From assembly GCA_023396115.1 (NCBI GenBank), contig JAEWXC010000015.1, forward strand, positions 62,001 to 126,000: a stretch of 64,000 bases of DNA. Reading direction: 5' to 3'. A program made the translations under genes and the position numbers. The notes beneath the pieces are model-generated. The model saw only the letters and a list, made by a program, of their open reading frames with translations, made no database searches and was not told where the DNA came from. Below are positions 48,585 through 56,216 of this stretch, one piece after another; position 1 is the first letter of the stretch; every line of letters starts with the position of its first letter. Source of the stretch: Actinomycetes bacterium. GTDB lineage: Bacteria > Actinomycetota > Actinomycetes > Propionibacteriales > Nocardioidaceae.

Positions 48585-49811
48585 ATGGCGAGCAGCGAGG
48601 CCGTGGAGATCTCCGGCCACCTCATGGACAGCGGCCTGCTGAGCCGCGTGCTGGACGACATCCGCGAGTACGGCGGCGACTACCGGATCGACCGGTTCGA
48701 CGTGGGCCACGAGTCCGGCGACACCAGCCGGGCGGTGATCGACGTGACCGCCGAGGACGACGAGGAGCTGCAGCGCCTGCTGATGCGACTGCAGACCCGC
48801 GGGGCCAACATGGTCGAGGCCGGCGACGCCACGGTGGCCGAGGTCGCCGAGGACGGGGTCTTCCCCGACGGCTTCTACTCCACCACCAACCTGCCCACCG
48901 CGGTCCGTCTCGCCGGCCGCTGGCACCCGGTGGAGAACCCGGAGATGGACTGCGGGCTGTGGGTCGAGACCACCGGGACCGGGGTCCGGGTGCGGACCCT
49001 GGCGATGAGCGACGTGCGGTCCGGGATGCAGCTGGTCCGGGGCGCGGTCGGGGTGCGGGTCACTCCCCCACCGGCCGTCCAGGCCGGCGGCTGGGGGTTC
49101 ATGGAGTCCGAGGTCTCCTCGGAGAAGCCGCAGACCGTGCTGGTCGCCGGCGTCGCCGAGCACATCCGGCGGGCCAAGGCCGCAGGCCTCAAGGTCCTGT
49201 GGGTCGGTGGGCCGGGGGTGGTGCACACCGGTGCCGCCCCGGCCCTGGCGCGGTTGGTGGAGGCCGGGTACGTGGACGTGCTGTTCGCCGGGAACGCCCT
49301 GGCCACCCACGACATCGAGGCCAACCTGTACGGCACCTCCCTGGGCATCGACCTGACGGCCGGGCACGGGGTGGAGCACGGCCACGAGCACCACATCCGG
49401 GCGATCAACACCATCCGCAAGGCGGGCTCGATCGCCGCGGCCGTCGAGCAGGGGGTGCTGACCGGTGGGGTGATGCACGCGATGGTCCGGGCCGGGAAGC
49501 CGTTCGTGCTGGTCGGTTCTGTGCGTGACGACGGGCCGCTGCCCGACGTGCACACCGACGTCGTGGAGGGTCAGCGGGCGATGCGGGCCCAGCTCGACGG
49601 GGTCGGGTACTGCCTGATGGTGGCCACCATGCTGCACTCGGTCGCCACCGGGAACCTGCTGCCGGCGAGCGTGCCGCTGACCTGCGTGGACATCAACCCG
49701 GCCACCGTCACCAAGCTGGCCGACCGGGGGTCCTCGCAGGCCCAGGGCATCGTCACCGACGTGGGGCTCTTCCTGGAGCACCTGGCCCGGGAGCTGGTGC
49801 CGGGCCACTGA
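48585..49811 (+). CDS. TIGR00300 / LOR-SDH-like protein (alternative ornithine cyclodeaminase family)
   Basis: A 408-residue protein. An N-terminal LOR/SDH domain (SGHLMDSGLLSRVLDDIREYGG ... TRGANMVEAGDATVAE) precedes a Rossmann-type region with KVLWVGGPGVVHTGAAPALARLV, VLFAGNALATHDIE and GSIAAAVEQGVLTGGVMHAMV. This is the TIGR00300 family, related to archaeal alternative ornithine cyclodeaminases and the C-terminal domain of cyanobacterial ArgZ/AgrE. Ornithine to proline conversion is possible but untested. It stands alone, upstream of the divergent operon's far end. Confidence 0.85.
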   Translation: MASSEAVEISGHLMDSGLLSRVLDDIREYGGDYRIDRFDVGHESGDTSRAVIDVTAEDDEELQRLLMRLQTRGANMVEAGDATVAEVAEDGVFPDGFYSTTNLPTAVRLAGRWHPVENPEMDCGLWVETTGTGVRVRTLAMSDVRSGMQLVRGAVGVRVTPPPAVQAGGWGFMESEVSSEKPQTVLVAGVAEHIRRAKAAGLKVLWVGGPGVVHTGAAPALARLVEAGYVDVLFAGNALATHDIEANLYGTSLGIDLTAGHGVEHGHEHHIRAINTIRKAGSIAAAVEQGVLTGGVMHAMVRAGKPFVLVGSVRDDGPLPDVHTDVVEGQRAMRAQLDGVGYCLMVATMLHSVATGNLLPASVPLTCVDINPATVTKLADRGSSQAQGIVTDVGLFLEHLARELVPGH

Positions 49812-49836
49812 GCGCGCCGGGTCCCCCGATGTGACG

Positions 49837-49908
49837 ATGTAACACTGATCTGTCCGCTCCAATGCGGTGTCACACCACCGCATCACAGGGGATGGATCCG
49901 TGTTACAT
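49837..49908. other. Nested inverted repeats between convergent genes
   Basis: Outer arms 49837-49850 and 49895-49908 match at 13 of 14 positions (ATGTAACAC core); inner arms 49862-49869 and 49876-49883 (ATGCGGTG/CACCGCAT) are perfect with a 6-base loop. The AT-richness of the outer arms is unlike its surroundings. It may be a bidirectional terminator or an operator; no transposase or target duplication is seen. Confidence 0.6.
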
Positions 49909-49935
49909 GGCCGGTTCGGCCCCACCCGGAGCGCG

Positions 49936-50853
49936 TCAGGGCAGCAGACGACGAGCCAGCAGCCCGGCGCCGACCAGCCCGGCGTCAGGTCCGGTCGCGG
50001 CGGCACGCACCGCGGGCACGTCGCGGTGGCCTGCCCCGACCAGGTGCTCGGCCAGCGCGGTGCGCGCCGGGTCCAGCAGCAGGTCCCCAGCGGCCATCAC
50101 GCCGCCGCCCACGACCAGGACCTCCGGGTCGAACGCGGCCACCAGACCCGCCAGCGCCACCCCCAGCCGCCGGCCCAGCACCGCGAGCGCCTCGAGCGCC
50201 AGCGGGTCGCCGGCCAGGGCCAGGTCGGTGACGGCCGGAGAGTCGGGGGCGACCTCGACACCGAGACCGGCGGTGCGTGCCTGGCGCAGCAGGGCCGGTC
50301 CCGAGACGTACTGCTCCAGGCAGCCCCGGAGTCCGCAGGGGCAGTGACGGCCCTCCGGCACGACCTGCACGTGACCGAACTCCCCGGCCATGCCGCGGTG
50401 CCCGCGCAGCACCCGTCCGTCCAGCACGAGCGCTCCGCCGATGCCCGTGCCGACGGTGAGCAGCACCGCACTCGAGGCACCCCGGGCGGCCCCGAGGGTC
50501 GACTCGGCCACCGCCGCGCAGTTGGCGTCGTTGTCCAGGGCCACCGGAACACCCCACCGGGACCTGAGCCGGCTGCCGACCGGGTCGTCGCGCCAGGGCA
50601 GGTGCGGTGCGAACCGCACCCGGGACCCGTCGGAGTCGACGAAGCCGGCGGCGCCGATCCCGACAGCGTCGGGCAACCCACCGGCGGCGGCGCGGACCAG
50701 TTCGTCCAGCAGCTCGTCGACCGCGCCCGGTTCCGCGTCCGGTCCCGGGGAGGGGCGGCGGTGCACCGGTGAGGTGCTGCCGTCGGGGTGCACCAGCGCC
50801 GCGACGGCCTTGGTGCCGCCGAGGTCCACCCCGACGACGGCCGGCCGGGTCAC
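49936..50853 (-). CDS. ROK-family sugar kinase (second copy)
   Basis: A 305-residue ROK protein: ATP motif GVDLGGTKAVAAL, VALDNDANCAAVAE, TVGTGIGGALVL, GEFGHVQVVP and the zinc motif CPCGLRGCLEQYVSG (HxC..C.C.G.GC pattern). No DNA-binding domain, so a kinase rather than a repressor. GTG overlaps the previous ROK stop by 4 nt. Diverged from the upstream ROK copy (see tandem finding). Confidence 0.9.
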   Translation of the reverse strand: MTRPAVVGVDLGGTKAVAALVHPDGSTSPVHRRPSPGPDAEPGAVDELLDELVRAAAGGLPDAVGIGAAGFVDSDGSRVRFAPHLPWRDDPVGSRLRSRWGVPVALDNDANCAAVAESTLGAARGASSAVLLTVGTGIGGALVLDGRVLRGHRGMAGEFGHVQVVPEGRHCPCGLRGCLEQYVSGPALLRQARTAGLGVEVAPDSPAVTDLALAGDPLALEALAVLGRRLGVALAGLVAAFDPEVLVVGGGVMAAGDLLLDPARTALAEHLVGAGHRDVPAVRAAATGPDAGLVGAGLLARRLLP

Positions 50854-51833
50854 GACAACTCCCGGGCCAGGTCAGCCGCGCCGACCAGGCCGGCGCCGTT
50901 GCCCAGTTCTGCGGCGACCACGTCCGGCACCCCGCGGTGACCCGCACCGGGAAGGCTCCGGGCCAGGGCCTCACGGGTGGGCCCCAGCAGCGCTTCCCCG
51001 GCCGCCACGACTCCCCCGCCGATCACGACGCGGGTCGGGTCGAGCAGCGCGGCGGCGGAGGCGATGCCCTCGCCGAGCCAGCGACCCAGCTCGGCCAGCA
51101 GGTCGATGGCGTCGGGGTCGCCGGCCAGGGCCGCGGCGGTGACGTCCGGCCCGGTGAGGGTGTCGAGCGATCGGCCCGCCTGCGCCAGCACACCGGCCGC
51201 GACCGGCCCGGGTGGGTTCGCGCGCCACCGGGCCCGGGCCTCGCGGACCAGGGCGCTCCCGGAGGCGTACTGCTCCAGGCAGCCGCGCTGGCCGCAGCCG
51301 CAGGCGACACCGTCCAGCACGACCCGCAGGTGGCCCAGCTCGGCGGCCATCCCGTGGCCGCCGCGCACCAGGCGCGACCCGGCGATGATGCCGGCACCCA
51401 CGCCGGTGCCCACGGTCACCATCAGGGTGTCCCCGACGTCGCGGGCGGCGCCGAAGCGGTACTCCCCCCAGGCGGCGGCGTTGGCGTCGTTCTCCACGAC
51501 GACGCGGAGTCCCGTCGCCTCAGCGACGCGGCTGCCCACCGGCTCGCCGCTCCAGCTCAGGTTGGGGGCGAAGACGACGGTGGCGCGGTCCGCGGAGATC
51601 AGGCCCGCGGCGCCGATCCCGACCGCCCGCACCCGGTCGCGGTGCGCCTCGACCAGGCTGCGGGCGAGGTCGGCGACGGTGCCGGCGACGTCGCGGGCCG
51701 GGGTCGGCAGTGCGACCTGGGCGGTGACGGTGCCGTGGGCGTCGACCAGCCCCGCGGCGATCTTGGTGCCGCCGACGTCGACCCCGATCGTGAGGTCGAG
51801 CAGGTCAGAGTCGGAGGGGTGGTCACCGCTCAC
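50850..51833 (-). CDS. ROK-family glucokinase
   Basis: A 327-residue ROK kinase: GVDVGGTKIAAGLV, VVENDANAAAWGEYRFGAA, TVGTGVGAGI, GHGMAAELGHLRVV and CGCGQRGCLEQYASG. The motif order and context (ROK next to DUF5304 and ArsA) match actinobacterial glucokinases such as streptomycete glkA as remembered. GTG start in a GTGA overlap with the DUF5304 stop. Confidence 0.9.
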   Translation of the reverse strand: MSGDHPSDSDLLDLTIGVDVGGTKIAAGLVDAHGTVTAQVALPTPARDVAGTVADLARSLVEAHRDRVRAVGIGAAGLISADRATVVFAPNLSWSGEPVGSRVAEATGLRVVVENDANAAAWGEYRFGAARDVGDTLMVTVGTGVGAGIIAGSRLVRGGHGMAAELGHLRVVLDGVACGCGQRGCLEQYASGSALVREARARWRANPPGPVAAGVLAQAGRSLDTLTGPDVTAAALAGDPDAIDLLAELGRWLGEGIASAAALLDPTRVVIGGGVVAAGEALLGPTREALARSLPGAGHRGVPDVVAAELGNGAGLVGAADLARELS

Positions 51834-52345
51834 GGGGCGGAGCCGTCCGGGTGGCCGGGGTCGCCAGTGTCATCGAGGTCGTCGAGGTCATGGAGGTCAT
51901 CGAGGTCGATGTGCTCCACGCCGTCGCGCGGATCGGGTGCGGGGCGCTCGCTGGGCGCTGCGGACGGCTCGGGCACCACCGTGGCGAGCAACCCGGCGGC
52001 CGCTTCCAGCAGCGAGGTGGCGGCGGTGGCCAGGGAGGCCTTGACCTCCGGGTTGAGCTGACGGAACCCGTGCACGGCCCGGCAGACCGGGCACGAGGTG
52101 CACTCCGGCGCGCCGGTGGCCAGGTGCTCGTCGAAGGAGCGGAACGCCCCCGCCGCCCCGGCCAGCCCCTGCTCGATGCCGTGCTCGACGCCGTGGCCCA
52201 GGTCGTGGCCCTGCTCGCGGGCCCAGCCAGAAACCGCGCCGAACAGCTTGACGGCCTCCTCGGCCAGCGACCCGACGGGCTCCTCGTGCGAGCCGTGCTG
52301 CTCGTGGTGCTGCCCGGCCGCAGAGCCGGTCTGGTGGTCGGTCAT
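51830..52345 (-). CDS. DUF5304 family protein
   Basis: A 171-residue protein: an N-terminal His/Glu/Gly-rich region, EEAVKLFGAVSGW, a CTSCPVC motif (two CxxC-like pairs, residues about 82-88), ATAATSLLEAAAGLLATV, then an Asp/Leu repeat tail (DLDDLHDLDDLDD). Matches DUF5304, a streptomycete family near glucokinase. The Cys pair suggests metal binding. Start at 52345 overlaps the ArsA stop (ATGA). Confidence 0.78.
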   Translation of the reverse strand: MTDHQTGSAAGQHHEQHGSHEEPVGSLAEEAVKLFGAVSGWAREQGHDLGHGVEHGIEQGLAGAAGAFRSFDEHLATGAPECTSCPVCRAVHGFRQLNPEVKASLATAATSLLEAAAGLLATVVPEPSAAPSERPAPDPRDGVEHIDLDDLHDLDDLDDTGDPGHPDGSAP

Positions 52346-53589
52346 CGCGCTCCCCCGCTGGTCGTGGCCGGCGCCCGCCCCGACGTCGCGGTGGGCGCAC
52401 CGGCGAACCGTACCCGCAGCTCGCCGTCGGTCACGGAGGCGCCCACGACCCGGCGCCGGGTCAGCGCCGCGGGCACGGTCACCAGGCGGCGGTACCCACC
52501 CACGGTGAGCACCAACTCGTCGCCGCTGCGGGCCAGGGAGACCTCCTCCCGGGTCACGAACGGCAGCGTCACCACCAGCACCGGACCCTCATCGGCCTCC
52601 TCCACCCGGAACGGGGTCGGCCCGGTGGGCACGGCGGCCGGGTCCTGCCCGGCGTAGATCTCTGCGGCCATCGCGACCAGCTGGTCGGCTCCGACCGGTT
52701 CGGCGGCACGGTAAGGCGAGCGCCAGATCGGTAGCGGCGCGAACGAGTCGTGCACCCGGTCCAGCACCTCGCTCTGGGCCCGGACCCAGCCGGCCCGCCA
52801 CTCGTCGGCGCCCTCGGCCGGGAACACCCGGTTCGCCACCACCCCGTCGATCCGGTAGCCGAACAGTCCCAGCGAGGTCGCTCCCCGCCGTGCCTCGGCC
52901 AGGACCACCTCCTCGGGGGTCAGCACCAGACGTACCGAGGCGCCCGGTCCGGTGAGCAGGTCCGCGACGTCGGCCAGGTCCGCGTGCAGCCGGTCGAGGG
53001 CGTCGAAGACCGAGTCCTCCGGCAACGGCACGCCGGCCACCTTGGTCAGGACCGGGGTCAGCACCCGGACCACGGTGCTCTGCGAGGGCAGCACCCGGTC
53101 CAGGTACCAGCCCAGGGCTCCGGGGAGGGCGAGCAGCCGCAGCGTCTCGGCCGTGGGGGCACAGTCCACGACCAGCACGTCGAAGAGGCCGGTGGCGGCC
53201 TGGTGCCGCACCTCCAGCAGGGCCAGCACCTCCTCCGCCCCGGGAAGCACCGTCAGTTCCTCCGCGGCGATGCGCCCGGTCCCGGCGATCTCGAGGACCT
53301 GCAACAGGTAGCCCTGGACGTGACCCCACGCCTCCTCGAAGCGCTGCTGGGTGTCGACCTGCTGGACCCACAGGTTCTCCGCGACCGGGGTCGGGGCGGA
53401 GCCGACCGGGGTGCCGAAGGCGTCGGCCAGGGAGTGGGCGGTGTCGGTGGACAGGACCAGCGTGCGCTGCCCCTGCGAGGCCAGCAGGGCCGCGGTACCG
53501 GCGGCGACGGTGGACTTGCCGACCCCGCCCTTGCCGGTGAACAGGAGGACCCGGACCCCGGCGGTGCCGGGCGGTCGGTGCGTGCTCAG
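52342..53589 (-). CDS. ArsA/GET3-type ATPase with HSP20-like domain (proposed CTG start)
   Basis: A 415-residue ATPase if read from CTG 53589. The deviant P-loop GKGGVGKS lies at residues 19-26; STDTAHSLADAFGTP and the downstream VVDCAPTAETLRLL follow the ArsA/GET3 pattern. The C-terminal 70-80 residues (VLVVTLPFVTREEVSLARSG ... LTVGGYRRLV) match the ArsA_HSP20 domain. From the SRPBCC gene to the next start codon in this frame (TTG 53304) there is no ATG, GTG or TTG, and TTG would delete the P-loop. CTG overlaps the SRPBCC stop as CTGA. Probable client: tail-anchored or hydrophobic protein, or an oxyanion pump; unknown. Confidence 0.82.
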   Translation of the reverse strand: MSTHRPPGTAGVRVLLFTGKGGVGKSTVAAGTAALLASQGQRTLVLSTDTAHSLADAFGTPVGSAPTPVAENLWVQQVDTQQRFEEAWGHVQGYLLQVLEIAGTGRIAAEELTVLPGAEEVLALLEVRHQAATGLFDVLVVDCAPTAETLRLLALPGALGWYLDRVLPSQSTVVRVLTPVLTKVAGVPLPEDSVFDALDRLHADLADVADLLTGPGASVRLVLTPEEVVLAEARRGATSLGLFGYRIDGVVANRVFPAEGADEWRAGWVRAQSEVLDRVHDSFAPLPIWRSPYRAAEPVGADQLVAMAAEIYAGQDPAAVPTGPTPFRVEEADEGPVLVVTLPFVTREEVSLARSGDELVLTVGGYRRLVTVPAALTRRRVVGASVTDGELRVRFAGAPTATSGRAPATTSGGAR

Positions 53590-54020
53590 AGCTGCTCGAC
53601 GCGCTTCTTGAGCCCGTTCAGCGCGGTGTCGATGAGGATCTTCTCGCCCTTGCGCTTGATCATGCCGATCAGCGGGATGCTCAGGTCCAGCGCCAGCCGG
53701 TAGGTCACCTCGGTGCCCCCGCCGGCCGGGGCCAGCGTGTACGCCCCGTCCATCGAGCGCAGGATCCCGCCCTCGACCAGCGTCCAGGTCACCTCACGGT
53801 CCCCGTCCCACTCGTAGGCCAGGGTGTAGGAGTCCTTGATCGGCGAGACGTCCAGGTCGAAGTGGACCTGCTCGGCGCGACCACCGGCGCCCTGCGCGAC
53901 GACCTCGACCTTCTTCATGCCCTTGGCCCAGGCCGGGTAGGACTCGAAGTCGGCGATCACCGCCATCACCTCGGCAGGGGCCGCGTCGATGACGATCGAG
54001 GAGGTGGTCTGTTCAGCCAT
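53586..54020 (-). CDS. SRPBCC (polyketide cyclase-like) protein
   Basis: A 144-residue START-like fold protein: SIVIDAAPAEVMAVIADFESYPAWAKGMKKVEV and VTYRLALDLSIPLIGMIKRKGEKILIDTALNGLKKRVEQL match SRPBCC/polyketide cyclase proteins, which bind hydrophobic ligands. ATG at 54020 with AGGAG eight bases upstream; the longer open frame is not supported. First gene of the five-gene overlapping operon. Confidence 0.87.
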   Translation of the reverse strand: MAEQTTSSIVIDAAPAEVMAVIADFESYPAWAKGMKKVEVVAQGAGGRAEQVHFDLDVSPIKDSYTLAYEWDGDREVTWTLVEGGILRSMDGAYTLAPAGGGTEVTYRLALDLSIPLIGMIKRKGEKILIDTALNGLKKRVEQL

Positions 54021-54058
54021 CGCGTCGCTCCTGGGTGGACGGGGGTGCGGGGCTTGCG

Positions 54059-54064
54059 AGAGTA
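54059..54064 (-). promoter_or_regulatory. -10 box of the SRPBCC-ArsA-ROK operon
   Basis: TACTCT on the minus strand, about 40 nt before the ATG. It nearly abuts the divergent fadD-like promoter, so the two may compete. Confidence 0.4.
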
Positions 54065-54069
54065 CCGGA

Positions 54070-54100
54070 TTGAGACCCCCCTCACCCTCGGCGGTACGCT
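54070..54100 (+). promoter_or_regulatory. Promoter of acyl-CoA synthetase gene
   Basis: TTGAGA (54070-54075) and TACGCT (54095-54100), spaced 19 bp, implying a leader of about 29 nt. Confidence 0.5.
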
Positions 54101-54135
54101 CCCGGAGCAGAAACACCCCTAGCGAGGAGCAGGTC

Positions 54136-55926
54136 TTGCGCGAGTTCTCCCAGCCCTTGAAGGTCGACGTCCCCCGGTCGGGAAACCTGACCGACGACGT
54201 CGTCCGCAACGCCACCGAGCGCCCCGACCGTGTGGTCTTCAGCGTGCGCGACGGCGCGGGGTGGGCCGACGTCACCGCGGCCGAGTTCGAGCAGCAGGTG
54301 CGCGAGGTCGCCAAGGGACTGGTGGCGGCCGGGATCGGGATCGGCGACCGGGTCGCGCTGCTGTCGCGCACCCGCTACGAGTGGACCCTGTTCGACTACG
54401 CGATCTGGTTCGCCGGTGCCGTGACGGTGCCGATCTACGAGACCTCCTCGCCCGAGCAGATCGCCCACATCCTCTCCGACTCCGGCGCCCTGGCCGTGGT
54501 TGCCGAGACCGACGAGCACGTCGCGAAGGTCGCCTCGGTGCGCGACCGCGCCACCGACGTGGACCAGGTGTGGTGCCTGGACGACGGCGCCGTGGCGACG
54601 TTGACGTCCCTGGGCGCCGAGATCAGCGACGAGGACCTGGAGAAGCGGCGCACCACCGCGACGCCCGACGACCTGGCGACGCTGATCTACACCTCGGGCA
54701 CCACCGGGCTGCCGAAGGGCTGCATCATCACGCACGGCAACTTCATGTTCGAGCTCGGTGTGGCCGTGCCCGAGCTGGAGGAGCTGTTCAGCAACGACTC
54801 CGCCTCCACGCTGCTCTTCCTGCCGCTGGCGCACGTCTTCGCCCGGATCATCCAGATCGGCTGCGTCAAGGCCGCGGCGCGGATGGGTCACAGCGCCGAC
54901 ATCAAGAACCTGCTCGGCGACCTGGGCACCTTCCACCCCACCTTCATCCTGGCCGTGCCGCGGGTCTTCGAGAAGGTCTTCAACGGCGCCTCGCAGAAGG
55001 CCGCCGCGGACGGCAAGGGCAAGATCTTCGACAAGGCCGCCGAGGTCTCCATCGCCTACTCGCGCAGCCTCGACACCGGTGGGCCCGGCCCGCTGCTCAA
55101 GGTCAAGCACGCTGTCTTCAACAAGCTGGTGCTCGCAAAGCTCCGTGCGGCCCTGGGCGGGAAGTGCGACTACGCCATCTCCGGCGGCGCACCGCTCGGC
55201 GAGCGGCTCGGCCACTTCTACCGTGGTCTGGGCCTCGTGGTGCTCGAGGGCTACGGCCTGACCGAGACCACCGCCGCGCTCGCGGCGAACATGGCCGAGG
55301 CACAGAAGATCGGCACGGTCGGCCGACCGCTGCCCGGCACCGCGGTGCGGGTCGGCGACGACGGTGAGCTGTTCTGGAAGGGTGGCCAGGTCTTCGCCGG
55401 CTACTGGCGCAACGACGCGGCCACCGCCGAGGTGCTCGACGCCGACGGCTGGTTCGCCTCCGGCGACGTGGGCGAGATCGACGACGAGGGCTTCGTCCGG
55501 ATCACCGGCCGCAAGAAGGAGATCATCGTCACCGCCGGCGGCAAGAACGTCGCCCCGGCCGTGCTCGAGGACCGGATCCGTGCCCACGCGCTGATCGACC
55601 AGTGCGTCGTGGTCGGCGACGGCCAGCCCTTCATCGGTGCGCTGGTCACCCTGGACCCCGAGTACCTGCCGACCTGGGCCGAGGAGCACGGCAAGAGCAC
55701 CGACGTCGCGGACCTGGTGGAGGACCCGGACGTTCGCGCGGTGGTGCAGGCGGCCGTCGACGACGCCAACAAGGCGGTCTCCAAGGCCGAGTCCATCCGC
55801 AAGTTCACGGTGCTGCCCGCCGCGTGGACCGAGGAGGGTGGCCAGCTCACCCCCAGCCTGAAGCTCAAGCGCAACGTCGTGATGCGGGAGCACCGTGCCG
55901 ACGTGGAGGCGCTGTACCTGCCCTGA
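54136..55926 (+). CDS. Long-chain acyl-CoA synthetase (AMP-binding)
   Basis: A 596-residue adenylate-forming enzyme. AMP motif TLIYTSGTTGLPKGCIITHGN, EGYGLTETTAALAAN, DGELFWKGGQVFAGYW, GWFASGDVG and the A8-like ITGRKKEIIVTAGGKNVAP and C-terminal Lys region (SLKLKRNVV) are present. Closest in appearance to FadD15-type long-chain fatty acyl-CoA ligases. Start TTG at 54136 with AGGAG about seven bases upstream, preferred over the upstream open frame. Divergent from the SRPBCC operon. Confidence 0.92.
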   Translation: MREFSQPLKVDVPRSGNLTDDVVRNATERPDRVVFSVRDGAGWADVTAAEFEQQVREVAKGLVAAGIGIGDRVALLSRTRYEWTLFDYAIWFAGAVTVPIYETSSPEQIAHILSDSGALAVVAETDEHVAKVASVRDRATDVDQVWCLDDGAVATLTSLGAEISDEDLEKRRTTATPDDLATLIYTSGTTGLPKGCIITHGNFMFELGVAVPELEELFSNDSASTLLFLPLAHVFARIIQIGCVKAAARMGHSADIKNLLGDLGTFHPTFILAVPRVFEKVFNGASQKAAADGKGKIFDKAAEVSIAYSRSLDTGGPGPLLKVKHAVFNKLVLAKLRAALGGKCDYAISGGAPLGERLGHFYRGLGLVVLEGYGLTETTAALAANMAEAQKIGTVGRPLPGTAVRVGDDGELFWKGGQVFAGYWRNDAATAEVLDADGWFASGDVGEIDDEGFVRITGRKKEIIVTAGGKNVAPAVLEDRIRAHALIDQCVVVGDGQPFIGALVTLDPEYLPTWAEEHGKSTDVADLVEDPDVRAVVQAAVDDANKAVSKAESIRKFTVLPAAWTEEGGQLTPSLKLKRNVVMREHRADVEALYLP

Positions 55927-55940
55927 CCTGCACGTTCCTC

Positions 55941-55976
55941 ACGACGCCCACCGACCGCCCGGTCGGTGGCCGTCGT
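55941..55976 (+). terminator. Hairpin terminator after acyl-CoA synthetase
   Basis: CCACCGACC / GGTCGGTGG stem (loop GCCC), extended after a C-C mismatch by ACGACG / CGTCGT, just after the stop codon. Confidence 0.85.
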
Positions 55977-56072
55977 GCGTCTGCGGTCGGCCCCGAGGGC
56001 CGGTCTGCACCCCTGGTACCAGGTCTCACAGCGTTCTTCACCAAAAGCACCACACGCCCCGCGGGGGCGCAG

Positions 56073-56123
56073 TAGCGTCCTACTCGCGCACGGCACGGGA
56101 GGGCATCGGGCGCCCTGCGTGCC
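56073..56123 (+). promoter_or_regulatory. Candidate promoter and structured leader of tad operon
   Basis: TAGCGT (56073-56078) could start a transcript about 130 nt upstream of cpaB; just downstream is a hairpin (GGCACG/CGTGCC and AGGGC/GCCCT arms, 56092-56123) in the predicted leader. The rest of 55977-56216 shows no gene. Confidence 0.35.
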
Positions 56124-56216
56124 CTGCCGTCGCACCCCCCGTTCCACCCGTCCTGGCGCACAGGAACGACCGCTCGGTCGGACCCAGGAGCCATCCCCCG
56201 AGAGGCCTTCTCTTCC

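Noticed and set aside
49837..49908. Miniature insertion element
   Set aside because: No flanking target duplication was seen and outer arms are short; a regulatory or terminator role remains as likely.
53302..53304. TTG as start of the ArsA gene
   Set aside because: It would remove the P-loop at residues 19-26, without which the ATPase could not work.
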